Source of the DNA: JACKHO01 sp041398745
GTDB taxonomy: Bacteria; Planctomycetota; Planctomycetia; Planctomycetales; Planctomycetaceae
DNA length: 64,000 bases
Reading direction: 5' to 3'
NCBI GenBank assembly: GCA_041398745.1
Contig: JAWKUB010000008.1
Span: forward strand, 372,001-436,000
Both the position numbers and the translations under genes were made by a program. The notes beneath the pieces were generated by a model. The model made no database searches. It worked only from the letters and a program-made list of their open reading frames with translations, and was not told the DNA's origin. Each line of letters begins with the position of its first letter. Positions within the stretch are counted from its first letter, which is position 1. Below are positions 24,130-32,898 of the stretch, in pieces.

Positions 24130-26505
24130 ATGCCCGCCATGAATGCTCTTGCCCGAATCCTCTCCTGTTGCTTCCTGCTTTGCACTGTCTCACCGGTCAT
24201 CGCTCAGGAGGCTGAAGAGAAACCAGTTCCAGAAGATGCCTCGGCTCCACCTGAGGAGATGACTCCCGCAGAAGGGCATTCGTTGCATGGAGAGGTGTTC
24301 AACGAAGGGGCACGGCAGGCGGCGTATTTGATGCAGGGGACGGGGAACGTCCACTTCGAAGCGACCTGCGCGAATGAAACTGTGCAGCAGTTCATCGACC
24401 AGGGGGTCGGTCAACTGCACGGCTTCTGGTATTTGGAGTCGGAACGGACGTTCCGTCAGGCGGCCGCAATTGATCCTGAATGTGCCATTGCCTACTGGGG
24501 CATGGCATTGTCGAATCGGGGCAATGAGTCGCGTGGGCGGGATTTCATTGCAGAAGCCATGAAGCTCCGCGAAAAGGCTACGAAACGGGAACAGCGTCAC
24601 ATCGAGGCGTGGTCAGCATTTTTCCAGGAGCGAGACAAGGAGAAGCAGAAGGATCAACGCGAGTGGGATAAGAAACGCCGCGAAGCGCTCATTAAGGCCT
24701 ACGAAAAGTTGCTGCACGAATTCCCCGACGACCTCGAAGCGAAGGCACTACTGGGCCTGATACTTTACGAGAGCAAATCAAAGGGCGTGCCGATTTCCAG
24801 CTATTATGCTGTCGACGCACTGCTCAATGACGTGCTGGACGAGAATCCGTTACATCCTTGCCATCACTTCCGAATTCACTTGTGGGATTACGAAGAAGCG
24901 GAGAATGCGCTGAATTCGGCAGCACTTTGCGGTGCGTCGGCTCCCTCGATTGCCCATATGTGGCACATGCCGGGGCATATTTACTCCCGACTGCATCGTT
25001 ACCACGACGCCGTCTGGCAGCAGGAAGCGAGTGCCCGTGTTGATCATGCTCACATGATGCGCGACCGCGTCTTGCCCGATCAAATTCACAATTTCGCGCA
25101 TAACAATGAGTGGCTCATCAGAAACCTCATTTTCCTTGGTGATGCCGATCGCGCAATGCAGTTGGCACTCAATATGAGCGACTTGCCACGGCATCCCAAG
25201 TACAACACGCTGTCAAAGCGGGGGAGTGCGTACTATGGTCGCCTGCGGCTGTTCCAGGCTTTGGAAGAGTTCGAACTTTGGGATCGTGCTCTGCAGTTGG
25301 AACAGCTTGGTTATCTTGAACCCTCAGATGACGCCGCGGAACAACTGAAACAAAAGCGATTCCTCGCCGTTGCAAATTTCCGCCTTGGGAATGTCGACGT
25401 CGGTCGGGCGACTTTGGACGAGTTGACTGCGGAACTGGAGGCCGTGAAGGCGAAGCAGGAGGCTGCTGGCGAAGAAGCGAAGAAAAAGGCCGAGGAAGAG
25501 GAAAAGGACGAGAAAGCCGTTAAGTCGCTGGTTGATGCCGCGAAGCGTAAGTTCGGTGAGGAAATCCGCCGGCTTGAACCTGTCATTCATGAACTCCAAG
25601 GGTACTCCCACTGGGCGAATGATGAAAACAAGGAAGCGTTTGAGGCCTTCAAGAAGAATACGCGCTTGAGCAAGAGTGTTCTCGCCGAGGCTCAATTGAA
25701 AGCCGGTGAACTGGAAGAGGCTCTGAAGACATTGCGGAAGAACGTGACGGACCACGATAAAGAAGTCATTCCGCTCGCTCACCTCGCATACACTCTCTGG
25801 GAGGCAGACAAGCCGGATGAAGCGAAGGAAGAGTTCCAGAAACTTCATGATCTCTCGTCAGCCATCACCTTGAGTGTGCCACTCTTCGCACGGCTGGCTC
25901 CCATTGCAGCGTCAATGGAACTGCCAGAAGACTGGCGAAAGCCACTGGAGCGATCGGCCGACTTTGGCGAGCGTCCTGAACTTGGCGAACTGGGACCATT
26001 CCAATGGACGCCGAGCCCCGCTCCGGAATGGACTTTGACCGACCACGTCGGCAAGCAGCACAGCCTTGCTGAATACAAGGGGCGTCCAGTCGTGGTGATT
26101 TTCTACCTCGGACACGCCTGTCTGCATTGTGCCGAACAGCTTCAGGCATTTGCTCCGCAAACGGAAGCGTTCCGCAAACAGGGGATTGAACTGGTCGCCA
26201 TTAGCACCGATTCCATCAAAGATTTGAAACTCTCGCAGGACAACTATGGCGAAGAAGAATTTCCATTCCCGCTGGTTTCAGATGAGTCGCTCGAAGTCTT
26301 CAAGGCATACCGTTGCTTCGACGACTTTGAGAGTCTCACCCTGCACGGAACCTTTCTGATTAACGCCCAAGGCGAAGTCTGCTGGCAGGACATCAGCTAC
26401 GAGCCGTTCATGGAGCCCGAGTTTGTTCTGAACGAAGCCAAACGGCTTTTGCATCTCAGCGAAGTGCCCGACCAACCTGATTCAACAGTTGAGGTTGGGC
26501 CGTAG
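24130..26505 (+). CDS. TPR protein fused to a C-terminal peroxiredoxin/redoxin domain, exported
   Basis: The 791-residue protein has a signal peptide ('MNALARILSCCFLLCTVSPVIAQ') and a long helical TPR-like region ('QFIDQGVGQLHGFWYLESERTFRQAAAIDPECAIAYWGMALSN', 'DDLEAKALLGLILYESK', 'AHMWHMPGHIYSRLHRYHDAVWQQEASARVDHAHM'). The latter motif set is known from TPR proteins in oligotroph and planctomycete genomes. A Lys/Glu-rich coiled segment (about 460-490) follows, then an AhpC/TSA-type domain: 'WTLTDHVGKQHSLAEYKGRPVVVIFYLGHACLHCAEQL', with a C-x2-C redox pair, 'IELVAISTDS' and 'HGTFLINAQGEVCWQDI'. A periplasmic thiol reductase or peroxidase role is inferred. ATG 24130 has GAAGG four bases upstream; the frame is open 84 bases earlier. 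Confidence 0.85.
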   Translation: MPAMNALARILSCCFLLCTVSPVIAQEAEEKPVPEDASAPPEEMTPAEGHSLHGEVFNEGARQAAYLMQGTGNVHFEATCANETVQQFIDQGVGQLHGFWYLESERTFRQAAAIDPECAIAYWGMALSNRGNESRGRDFIAEAMKLREKATKREQRHIEAWSAFFQERDKEKQKDQREWDKKRREALIKAYEKLLHEFPDDLEAKALLGLILYESKSKGVPISSYYAVDALLNDVLDENPLHPCHHFRIHLWDYEEAENALNSAALCGASAPSIAHMWHMPGHIYSRLHRYHDAVWQQEASARVDHAHMMRDRVLPDQIHNFAHNNEWLIRNLIFLGDADRAMQLALNMSDLPRHPKYNTLSKRGSAYYGRLRLFQALEEFELWDRALQLEQLGYLEPSDDAAEQLKQKRFLAVANFRLGNVDVGRATLDELTAELEAVKAKQEAAGEEAKKKAEEEEKDEKAVKSLVDAAKRKFGEEIRRLEPVIHELQGYSHWANDENKEAFEAFKKNTRLSKSVLAEAQLKAGELEEALKTLRKNVTDHDKEVIPLAHLAYTLWEADKPDEAKEEFQKLHDLSSAITLSVPLFARLAPIAASMELPEDWRKPLERSADFGERPELGELGPFQWTPSPAPEWTLTDHVGKQHSLAEYKGRPVVVIFYLGHACLHCAEQLQAFAPQTEAFRKQGIELVAISTDSIKDLKLSQDNYGEEEFPFPLVSDESLEVFKAYRCFDDFESLTLHGTFLINAQGEVCWQDISYEPFMEPEFVLNEAKRLLHLSEVPDQPDSTVEVGP

Positions 26506-26554
26506 GGTTGAGATAGTTGAGCGTGGCTTTGCCACGGTTGAGATGGTTGAGCGT
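26506..26554 (+). repeat. Tandem 19-nt direct repeat
   Basis: GGTTGAGATAGTTGAGCGT (26506-26524) and GGTTGAGATGGTTGAGCGT (26536-26554) differ at one base and are spaced 30 bp start to start, directly after the stop of the TPR-redoxin gene. Confidence 0.7.
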
Positions 26555-26570
26555 CGCGGCAACGCCAAAT

Positions 26571-26613
26571 AAAAAAAGCCAGCGCAGACTCTCACGTCTG
26601 TGCTGGCTTTTGC
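26571..26613. terminator. Bidirectional terminator between convergent genes
   Basis: A 13-bp stem (26577-26589 with 26596-26608, one G-T wobble) is flanked by A7 on the left and T-rich sequence on the right, so it can end transcription from both the TPR-redoxin gene and the DUF1080 gene. Confidence 0.85.
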
Positions 26614-26629
26614 TTCTAAGGTCGGACGA

Positions 26630-27691
26630 TTACGGCCCCAGGCGAATAGGTACCGGAGGAGCTCTAAACGGGAGTTTCAGCCAGTTGTTGCCAACGCTGT
26701 CGGAACCGCTGCGGTCAACGAGCCAAATGTTGCGGTAGACGACAGGGTTTCCGTGATCCTGAATTTTGGTGATGAGAGCTTCCGGGCCTTCTGGCTTTCC
26801 AGCTCCCGTTTTGTTGGGGATACTGGCTGCGTTGTGGATGAGCTGTCCGTTGTGCCAGACGGAGATTTGCATATTGCGAACTTTCTTGCCTGACTCGTCG
26901 AATTTTGCCGGAGAGAAATCGATGTCGTAGGTCTGCCACTGGAGTGGTGGCAGGCACATGTTGAAGTCCGGGCGTTTCGTACGGTACAGGGCGCCGCATT
27001 CGTTTTCCACGCCTTCCAGGCCAAACGAATCGAGCACCTGCACTTCATAGCGACCTTGCAGGTAAAAGCCACTGTTACCGCGGGCCTGACCAAGAGCTTT
27101 CGGCTTGTAGGGGAGTCGGAATTCGCCGTGGAGACGAAAATCGCCGAAGGCCTGTGTGGTTTCGGTACCTGCCATGAGGAAACCTTCTTCAGTCAGCTTG
27201 GCATCCTTGAAGCTGCCGTTGTCTGTTCCGTCGAACAGCACAATGGCTCCCTTGGGGGCAGGGGCCCCCATCGTGGGGCTGATTCGCTGAACACGTGTGA
27301 AATGTCCGGCCTCGCGTCCGTCACGATCAACTACAACACCTTCGCCATTTTGAATTTCGATTTCGTAACGCGTGTCATGGATCCTCAGGATGTCGCCGCT
27401 GCGTTCGCCGGGGATTTCGTAGCGATCACCGCCGAACCATCCCTCACCGGGGAGTCCGCCGTAGTACTTGGAGGCCCGAAACTGTCCGTCGCCGAGTGCG
27501 ATGACCTGCAGAGCCACATTAATAGAACTTCGTGGTGAACTGGTGGGACGGAAATATCCGCGGTACTCTCCCTGCAACTGGAAGTCTTCGTCCGCCATAC
27601 TGGGATTGGTGTAGACCGGGCCATCTTTGTCGTCCGCAGCAAAGAGCGGAGTTGCAAGTGTCAGCAGTGCGAACAGGCAGGCAAAGCGCAT
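26630..27691 (-). CDS. DUF1080 (3-keto-disaccharide hydrolase family) exported protein
   Basis: The 353-residue protein has a signal peptide ('MRFACLFALLTLATPLFA') and a C-terminal DUF1080 concanavalin-like beta-sandwich: 'GAIVLFDGTDNGSFKDAKL', 'DFRLHGEFRLPYKPKALGQARGNSGFYLQGRYEVQVLDSFGLE', 'CGALYRTKRPDFNMCLPPLQWQTYDIDF', 'ISVWHNGQLIHNAASIP' and 'GNPVVYRNIWLVD'. Some members hydrolyse 3-keto-glucosides; many are only assigned by domain. The N-terminal 120 residues ('FQLQGEYRGYF', 'RASKYYGGLPGEGWFGGDRYEI') are a separate small domain often found with it in planctomycetes. ATG 27691 is chosen because it starts the signal peptide. It acts outside the cytoplasm, probably in sugar degradation. Confidence 0.9.
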   Translation of the reverse strand: MRFACLFALLTLATPLFAADDKDGPVYTNPSMADEDFQLQGEYRGYFRPTSSPRSSINVALQVIALGDGQFRASKYYGGLPGEGWFGGDRYEIPGERSGDILRIHDTRYEIEIQNGEGVVVDRDGREAGHFTRVQRISPTMGAPAPKGAIVLFDGTDNGSFKDAKLTEEGFLMAGTETTQAFGDFRLHGEFRLPYKPKALGQARGNSGFYLQGRYEVQVLDSFGLEGVENECGALYRTKRPDFNMCLPPLQWQTYDIDFSPAKFDESGKKVRNMQISVWHNGQLIHNAASIPNKTGAGKPEGPEALITKIQDHGNPVVYRNIWLVDRSGSDSVGNNWLKLPFRAPPVPIRLGP

Positions 27692-27846
27692 TACGAAGTC
27701 CTCAACGGTCCCAGGCAATCAGATCAACTCACCACACTATCGCGTGCAGATTGCAGTCCTCTCAACCCCGCAATGGGGTGTGCGCTACAGGAACCGGGGA
27801 GTCTGTCGTTACGACCGCTACAATCGAAGCGAACAACCCGTAAACA

Positions 27847-28404
27847 TCAGTCGCCGTGCAGGTTGCGCAGGCGCGTTGAGGTGCGGAGCATCCATTGGAT
27901 GCGTTCAAACTCATTCAGCCAGTCCTGAATGACGGCTGGCGTGACGGAGTCAGCAGGCGTTAAACCGGTCGGACAGGCGGCACCCTGCAGCTTTGCCACC
28001 GTTGCACGATATCGAGCCAACGTCCGATCACCATAGCGGCCACAGAACTGACCATCTTCGCTGAGGAAGACAACACAAGGGACGCGTGCGCCGCCACATG
28101 TCATGAGTGCATTTGCCAGTTCGGGATTGTCGTCCCGGTCGGCGTAGCGCACTTCAATACAGTGAGTAGCTCCGGCAAACAACTCGAAAATGGGGCACTG
28201 GTTTACGCAGTCGCCGCACCATGTTCCGGCGAGCACGAGGACTTTCATATTGCGAGTGAAAGACGCCAGCAACTCTCGCTGCTCGGTAGTCAGTTCAATG
28301 CTGCTGCGAAAGTTTTCCCAGCGCGCGCGTTGATCATCAGTAGCGTATTGATTCAGAAACTCGGCATATGGCTGAGCTTGTTCAAACTGTTGTGCAAAGT
28401 CCAT
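27847..28404 (-). CDS. Thioredoxin family protein
   Basis: The 185-residue cytoplasmic protein has a helical N-terminus (1-50) and a thioredoxin fold with the active site 'LVLAGTWCGDCVNQCPIFE' (Cys63 and Cys66, with an extra Cys70). It continues with 'EVRYADRDDNPELANALMTCGGARVPCVVFLSEDGQFCGRYGDRTLARY', including the cis-Pro loop 'RVPCVVF'. W-C-G-D-C is the form common in thioredoxin-like reductases that are not classical TrxA. The partner is unknown. It sits between DUF1080 and the MDR dehydrogenase on the same strand, 39 bases after the latter. Confidence 0.88.
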   Translation of the reverse strand: MDFAQQFEQAQPYAEFLNQYATDDQRARWENFRSSIELTTEQRELLASFTRNMKVLVLAGTWCGDCVNQCPIFELFAGATHCIEVRYADRDDNPELANALMTCGGARVPCVVFLSEDGQFCGRYGDRTLARYRATVAKLQGAACPTGLTPADSVTPAVIQDWLNEFERIQWMLRTSTRLRNLHGD

Positions 28405-28442
28405 GGGCTTTGTTTCGATAAGAAGCGAACGATGAACTGAGA

Positions 28443-29543
28443 TTACTCAGCCACGTTCACGTAGACCTTCAAATTGTCGCGATCTTCGAGTGCGGTGAAG
28501 AGATCCTGCGGACTGCCGAATCCATCAAACGGTGTTGTGAGAATCCGCTGCGTCACACCGGGGAACATGACTTCACCAAGGGCGAGGTCAGCAATACCTT
28601 GCGAAAAGTGATGCCGATTGCCATTCACAGAGCCAACGAGGAGTTTGTTGCCCAGAACCCAGTCGAGATTCACTTTATCAGAAGGGAAGTCATTCAGAGT
28701 TTTCTTACCGCCAGTGACACTGGTCCAGACCAGTGCTCCATTGCGGTTCAGCACCTGCATGGCTTCAAATGCGACGGCGCTACTTCCTGTCGCTTCAATG
28801 ATAAGGTCCGGCGCCCCGACTTTGTCCGCAAGAGCAGACATAGATGTTTCCTGGGTGCTCACGTAGTGACCGCCATACGCTTCCACGAGTTCCTGTTTCA
28901 GTCCAGGATTCACCGAACGGGCCAGTGTATAAACTTCAAGCCCACGCAAGCGGAGCATCATGGTTGTGAGTTGCCCGATTTGACCTGCTCCCGTGACGAA
29001 GGCGATTTTCGGTTCCCACACCTGGAGTCGTTGCTGAGCGAGATAGGCTTGCTCAATCGCCTTCGCACACACGCTGGCCGGTTCCGACAGCACGCCGAGT
29101 GATGCCAGTCCTTCAGGAACTTTTACCATGAATTCGGCATCATCCACGAACTGCTCCGTCAGGAAACCGTGGAGCAGGTTAATTCCTCGCTCATAGTATT
29201 CGTGATGGCTGGTGATGTCGTTGCGGCCGATTTTGTCGTAAATGGTTGGACCCGGACGACGCACGGTGCTGGTGCAATAGTCTCCTACCTTCAGATGGGT
29301 GACATTGGGGCCTACGGCTTCGACGCGTCCAAAGACTTCATGTCCCAGGACGAGGTAGTCATCACCCTTCGGCGCGGCGCCGTAAAGGGCTTCATTGATT
29401 TCCGAGTCGGTGGCATCAATTCCAACCTGCAGCGTGCGAACCAGCACTCCCCGTCCATCCGCAACGTCTGACAGTTTCGGCGCGGGAATGTCCGCAACGA
29501 AGGCACTGTTTTGAACTCCGGGACGTACTGCAAGGGCTTTCAT
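28443..29543 (-). CDS. Glucose 1-dehydrogenase-like MDR oxidoreductase
   Basis: The 366-residue protein belongs to the medium-chain dehydrogenase/reductase superfamily and resembles the archaeal-type glucose dehydrogenases: 'VLVRTLQVGIDATDSEINEALYG' (Asp instead of the catalytic-zinc Cys, as in that subgroup), 'VLGHEVFGRVEAVGPNV', 'GDYCTSTVRRPG', 'RGINLLHGFLTEQFVDD' and a nucleotide-binding 'IAFVTGAGQIGQLTTMMLRLRGLEVYTLAR'. It would oxidise glucose or a related aldose with NAD(P). 'LLVGSVNGNRHHFSQGIADL' is a typical C-terminal motif. It may form an operon with the downstream thioredoxin gene. The substrate is inferred from the family, not proven. Confidence 0.82.
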   Translation of the reverse strand: MKALAVRPGVQNSAFVADIPAPKLSDVADGRGVLVRTLQVGIDATDSEINEALYGAAPKGDDYLVLGHEVFGRVEAVGPNVTHLKVGDYCTSTVRRPGPTIYDKIGRNDITSHHEYYERGINLLHGFLTEQFVDDAEFMVKVPEGLASLGVLSEPASVCAKAIEQAYLAQQRLQVWEPKIAFVTGAGQIGQLTTMMLRLRGLEVYTLARSVNPGLKQELVEAYGGHYVSTQETSMSALADKVGAPDLIIEATGSSAVAFEAMQVLNRNGALVWTSVTGGKKTLNDFPSDKVNLDWVLGNKLLVGSVNGNRHHFSQGIADLALGEVMFPGVTQRILTTPFDGFGSPQDLFTALEDRDNLKVYVNVAE

Positions 29544-29723
29544 AACGCTGAAACTCTAAGAAAAAACCGGAGTTGTTCTCCGGAAGACGACTCGTTCAAA
29601 TGACAGACAATTCCGCGCAGCGGCCTGCACAATGGCGCATAAGGATGACGAGTTGCCGGAGTCGCTGTCAAATCAGCAATTCAAGCAGACTCGGAAGCAA
29701 TCCGGCAGACAATCGATGGAGGC

Positions 29724-30920
29724 TTAAGCAGCCCGTCGCACCGACTGCGAACGCGAGGCGTCGATTTCGGCGTAAACGTCGGCCAGGGCTTCGGCCACGC
29801 GTTGCTGTCGCATGATTCCCAGTTCGGGATAAATCGGCAGTGCGAGCGATTCCTTTGCCGCCCGCTCCGACTCTGGAAACTGTCCCTCGCGGTATCCAAG
29901 ATACGCAAAACAGTCCTGCATATGCAGTGGTTTGGGATAGTAAATCGAGCATCCCACCTGTCGGGCTCGTAATCCAGCGAGGACCTGATCACGCAATCCG
30001 TCATGGACGCGGACACAGTACTGGTTAAAGACGTGACCACAATCGGAGTCGATGGCAGGCAAATCCATGCGAGACATCAAACCCTGTTCGCCGAGCAGCA
30101 ACGTGTACCGAATGGCGTTTTCCTGTCGGGCTGTGCTCCAGTTGTCGAGGTGCTTCAGTTTCACCGACAGCACAGCGGCCTGCAGTGCATCGAGGCGGCT
30201 GTTCATTCCCAGTTCCAGATGTTGATAGCCGCCGGCATCGCCGTGGACGCGGAGGCGACGCAGTTTTTGGGCGACGTCCTTGTCATCGGTGGTCATGACC
30301 CCACCATCACCCGCACCGCCGAGATTCTTGGTGGGGAAAAAGCTAAAGCAGCCGACCTGACCAAGGACTCCCGTCTTCCGGCCTCGGTAAGTCGCACCGA
30401 TGGCCTGGCAGGCGTCTTCGACAATGGCCAGTCCATGACGTACGGAAAGTCGCCACAGCGGTTCCATGTCGGCGCACTGCCCGTACAGGTGCACTGGCAT
30501 AATGGCTCTGGTTCGGGGCGTAATTGCGGCCTCAACTGCCTGAGGACACAGATTAAATGTTACTGGATCGATGTCGGCGAATACCGGGCGGGCTCCAACC
30601 CGTGCAATGGAACTTGCGGTTGCGAAAAAGCTGTATGGTGTGGTGATGACTTCATCGCCTGGACCAATTCCGAGGCCCCGGAGGGCGAGCATGAGGGCGT
30701 CGGTCCCGGAGGCGCATCCGATGGCATAACGCGAGTCGCAGTAGGCCGCGACTTCCTGCTCAAACTGATCGACCACGTCACCCAGGACGAAATGCTGGGT
30801 GTCGAAAACCTGTTCCACAGCCGCCATGACGTCGTCGCGAATCAACTGATGTTGCTCCACGAGGTCGATAAGGGGCACGGGCTCCGAGCCCTGATTGAAC
30901 GAAAGAATGTGAGGGGACAT
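29724..30920 (-). CDS. DegT/DnrJ/EryC1/StrS family aminotransferase
   Basis: The 398-residue PLP enzyme of the sugar aminotransferase family has 'VPLIDLVEQHQLIRDDVMAAVEQVFDTQHFVLG' at the N-terminus, 'YAIGCASGTDALMLALRGLGIGPGDEVITTPYSFFATASSI', 'MPVHLYGQCADMEPL', 'IVEDACQAIGATYRGR' and 'CFSFFPTKNLGGAGDGGVM', whose Lys forms the PLP Schiff base. 'GYQHLELGMNSRLDALQAAVL' and the C-terminal 'RQVGCSIYYPKPLHMQDCFAYLGY' complete the match. Such enzymes aminate nucleotide-linked keto-sugars for LPS, glycans or secondary metabolites. No partner sugar gene is adjacent. ATG 30920 is chosen because the family motif begins shortly after it; the frame is open 48 bases upstream. Confidence 0.92.
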   Translation of the reverse strand: MSPHILSFNQGSEPVPLIDLVEQHQLIRDDVMAAVEQVFDTQHFVLGDVVDQFEQEVAAYCDSRYAIGCASGTDALMLALRGLGIGPGDEVITTPYSFFATASSIARVGARPVFADIDPVTFNLCPQAVEAAITPRTRAIMPVHLYGQCADMEPLWRLSVRHGLAIVEDACQAIGATYRGRKTGVLGQVGCFSFFPTKNLGGAGDGGVMTTDDKDVAQKLRRLRVHGDAGGYQHLELGMNSRLDALQAAVLSVKLKHLDNWSTARQENAIRYTLLLGEQGLMSRMDLPAIDSDCGHVFNQYCVRVHDGLRDQVLAGLRARQVGCSIYYPKPLHMQDCFAYLGYREGQFPESERAAKESLALPIYPELGIMRQQRVAEALADVYAEIDASRSQSVRRAA

Positions 30921-31194
30921 GCAGCGACTCCATTCGCCACGAATTAACTCCACTTTGCCACCCGGCAAAGACGGATTTCAGGTACGCAATTCCGAGACAG
31001 TACGCCGGTTGTGAAGAAAGTGTCAAGACGGATGTGGCCGCCCGAGCGGCAGCCTGCAATGACAGGGGTGACGGCTGCATGATCTTGCCGATACGGGACT
31101 TGGTAATATTCGCAAACTACTTCGCGCACTTCGGATACGCCGTGGATTCGGATTTGATCGACGGGCGGGTATCGATCACCCAATTGGCAGTCAT

Positions 31195-31881
31195 TTAATC
31201 ACGTTTCAGTGCACGCCATCCCTGATTTGACTTCTCGACAAAAAGGACGCCCCGGTCGCCTCGTATATTGGGCCGAAGTTTCTTGGGCAACTGGACTAGA
31301 CCCTGTTTGATTTCGCTTCCAGACGTTTCTTCGATGACGGCTATTCCCAACCTGGCTAATTCCGCGACCACAATTGAACCACGGCGATCAGCCATGCCGT
31401 GCAGGTGAACAACGCGACCATCGTTTCTCGTCGCCGCCAGTCCAAGAGCTGCCAATGCGCCAATCACACCATCTTCGGTGCCCCCGAGGCCTTCCAGTCG
31501 AATCCCGTGCCGGGCGGCAATTGGACGGGCGTCATCCTGCGTGTGGACGGCAGTTTTACAGGACTGGCCGAAGTCGATGACTTCTTGTGGGACGTGCGCC
31601 GCAATGGATATTCCGGGGTCAGATCCCTCAACGAAGTTCGCGAGCAACACGTTGCGGGCTGTTTCGAAGACTTCATCGGTGTGAGAGGAATCGACGTCAA
31701 ACCACAACGAGGCTGACCCGTTCTGTGACGTACACGGTATGACAGGACTGTGGCTCAGTTGGTGACGCACAACCATTTTGCAGGGGACGCGCGTTGCGAG
31801 GGCATCCACAATTCGCCGGGCGATTTGATTCGTGCCTGGTGAATCAGCGGTATCGGTGTCGTCAATCCCGAGCAGAATCAT
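31195..31881 (-). CDS. TiaS-like 'IDDTD' domain protein
   Basis: The 228-residue protein begins 'MILLGIDDTDTADSPGTNQIARRIVDAL', the N-terminal motif of the TiaS (tRNA-Ile2 agmatidine synthetase) / COG1571-like domain, where the Asp residues bind Mg-ATP. It also has 'VVRHQLSHSPVIPCTSQNGSASLWFDV', corresponding to the substrate-binding strand, and 'RLEGLGGTEDGVIGALAALGLAATRNDGRVV', resembling a phosphate-binding loop. The C-terminal OB and zinc-ribbon domains of archaeal TiaS are absent. Bacteria use TilS instead, so a tRNA role is not assumed; an ATP-dependent transferase or kinase activity is possible. Its start overlaps the end of the upstream membrane-protein gene by four bases (ATGA), so the two are translationally coupled. 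Confidence 0.6.
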   Translation of the reverse strand: MILLGIDDTDTADSPGTNQIARRIVDALATRVPCKMVVRHQLSHSPVIPCTSQNGSASLWFDVDSSHTDEVFETARNVLLANFVEGSDPGISIAAHVPQEVIDFGQSCKTAVHTQDDARPIAARHGIRLEGLGGTEDGVIGALAALGLAATRNDGRVVHLHGMADRRGSIVVAELARLGIAVIEETSGSEIKQGLVQLPKKLRPNIRGDRGVLFVEKSNQGWRALKRD

Positions 31882-32495
31882 GCGGTATCAGATTCCTGGG
31901 AGGGAGTACGTCCGGACCAGTGGAACCAGACGGCGGCACATGTGAGGCCGGCCAGCAGTCCGCACATCAAATACGTGAAGGCTGCGTACGAATACCATTG
32001 TGCGAGCGGTCGCATGCCGATCGCATCGAGGCCTGCTGCTTTTCCGCCCGCCCGGATACAGAAGGCGAGAGCGTTCGCCCCCAGCCCCGCCAGTCCACAG
32101 CGAACGTACAATCCCCAACCTGGTTTCGCATTCCAGGTGGACGCATCGAGCAGCGGCCCAATCATGAGCATGCTGGTCATCGCACCAAATCCGGGCCAAC
32201 CGACGCCGAACAGGCTGAAAAGTGCCATGAAACCAAATGCTCCGGCACTGAGAACAAAGCCGGACATACGTCGTGGCACGAGCGACAGGCCAAACGAAAT
32301 GGGAATGATCGAACGCAGAATGGCGTGCCCGGGAATACGCAGGCTGAAATCAAGTTTTGCAACGCACAGCGCCGTCAGGGCACTAATTCCAATCAGCCAG
32401 GCGGCATCTCGGAGACCTGTGGATACTCCGCCTCGGAGAATTCGCGATGAATCGGCGAGTGTCCGATTGTAGCTGAACGGCCAAGAGCGTTGCAT
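31878..32495 (-). CDS. Multi-pass membrane protein, unknown
   Basis: I do not recognise the family of this 205-residue protein. It has about five to six hydrophobic segments: 'AAWLIGISALTALCVAKL' (31-48), 'AILRSIIPISFGLSLV' (58-73), 'FVLSAGAFGFMALFSLFGVGWPGFGAMTSMLMIGPLLDA' (80-118), 'GLYVRCGLAGLGANALAFCIRAG' (127-149) and 'YAAFTYLMCGLLAGLTCAAVWF' (170-191). The size and topology recall the substrate-binding (S) components of ECF vitamin/metal transporters, but this is only a shape argument. It overlaps the TiaS-like gene by four bases and lies 30 bases downstream of the Rieske gene on the same strand, suggesting a three-gene unit. Confidence 0.6.
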   Translation of the reverse strand: MQRSWPFSYNRTLADSSRILRGGVSTGLRDAAWLIGISALTALCVAKLDFSLRIPGHAILRSIIPISFGLSLVPRRMSGFVLSAGAFGFMALFSLFGVGWPGFGAMTSMLMIGPLLDASTWNAKPGWGLYVRCGLAGLGANALAFCIRAGGKAAGLDAIGMRPLAQWYSYAAFTYLMCGLLAGLTCAAVWFHWSGRTPSQESDTA

Positions 32496-32525
32496 GACGG
32501 CACTCCGGTTGGATTCACAACAAGA

Positions 32526-32876
32526 CTAGGGAGAGTCGGGTTCTGGCTTGCGCGGAGGAGGATCGGGGACCAGCACCTGGATGTCATGCCCCTCAACACG
32601 CACCTCGTATGAATCGCACTTCAGTGGCGACTTGGGACTGTCGAGCCAAGTTCCATCTTTAACACAGAATTTCCAGGCATGCCACGGGCACAGCACAGCT
32701 CCATCTTCCACATAACCGGCGGCCAGCGAAGCGCCCATGTGCGGACAGGAGTCGTTAATGGCCGAGTACTTTCCGTCGACACAGAAAATGGCCACCATCC
32801 GGCCATTCACCGGATAGTTGCGTCCCTCGCCTTCAGGAATTTCGCCAACCCTGGCAACCGTGACGAACTCGGACAT
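32526..32876 (-). CDS. Rieske [2Fe-2S] protein (NirD/ferredoxin-like)
   Basis: This 116-residue soluble protein is a single Rieske domain with both cluster motifs: Cys44-Pro-His46 ('NDSCPHMGASL') and Cys63-Pro-Trp-His66 ('VLCPWHAWKF'). It begins 'MSEFVTVARVGEIPEGEGRNYPVNGR', the usual pattern of dioxygenase ferredoxins and of the small subunit NirD. A Pro-rich tail (about 105-116) follows. It carries electrons to an unidentified partner. It lies first in a possible operon with the membrane protein and TiaS-like protein, and 79 bases downstream of tsf, which has its own terminator. Confidence 0.9.
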   Translation of the reverse strand: MSEFVTVARVGEIPEGEGRNYPVNGRMVAIFCVDGKYSAINDSCPHMGASLAAGYVEDGAVLCPWHAWKFCVKDGTWLDSPKSPLKCDSYEVRVEGHDIQVLVPDPPPRKPEPDSP

Positions 32877-32898
32877 GCCTCATTCAACCTATAAAGAC

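Noticed and set aside
30003..30947. A 314-codon plus-strand frame opposite the DegT aminotransferase
   Set aside because: The minus strand has the full aminotransferase motif set; the plus frame is its mirror.
30944..31183. A 79-codon minus-strand frame between the DegT and TiaS-like genes
   Set aside because: The first 50 codons look plausible as coding, but it begins with TTG, has no clear ribosome site and matches nothing I know. It was left out for lack of support.
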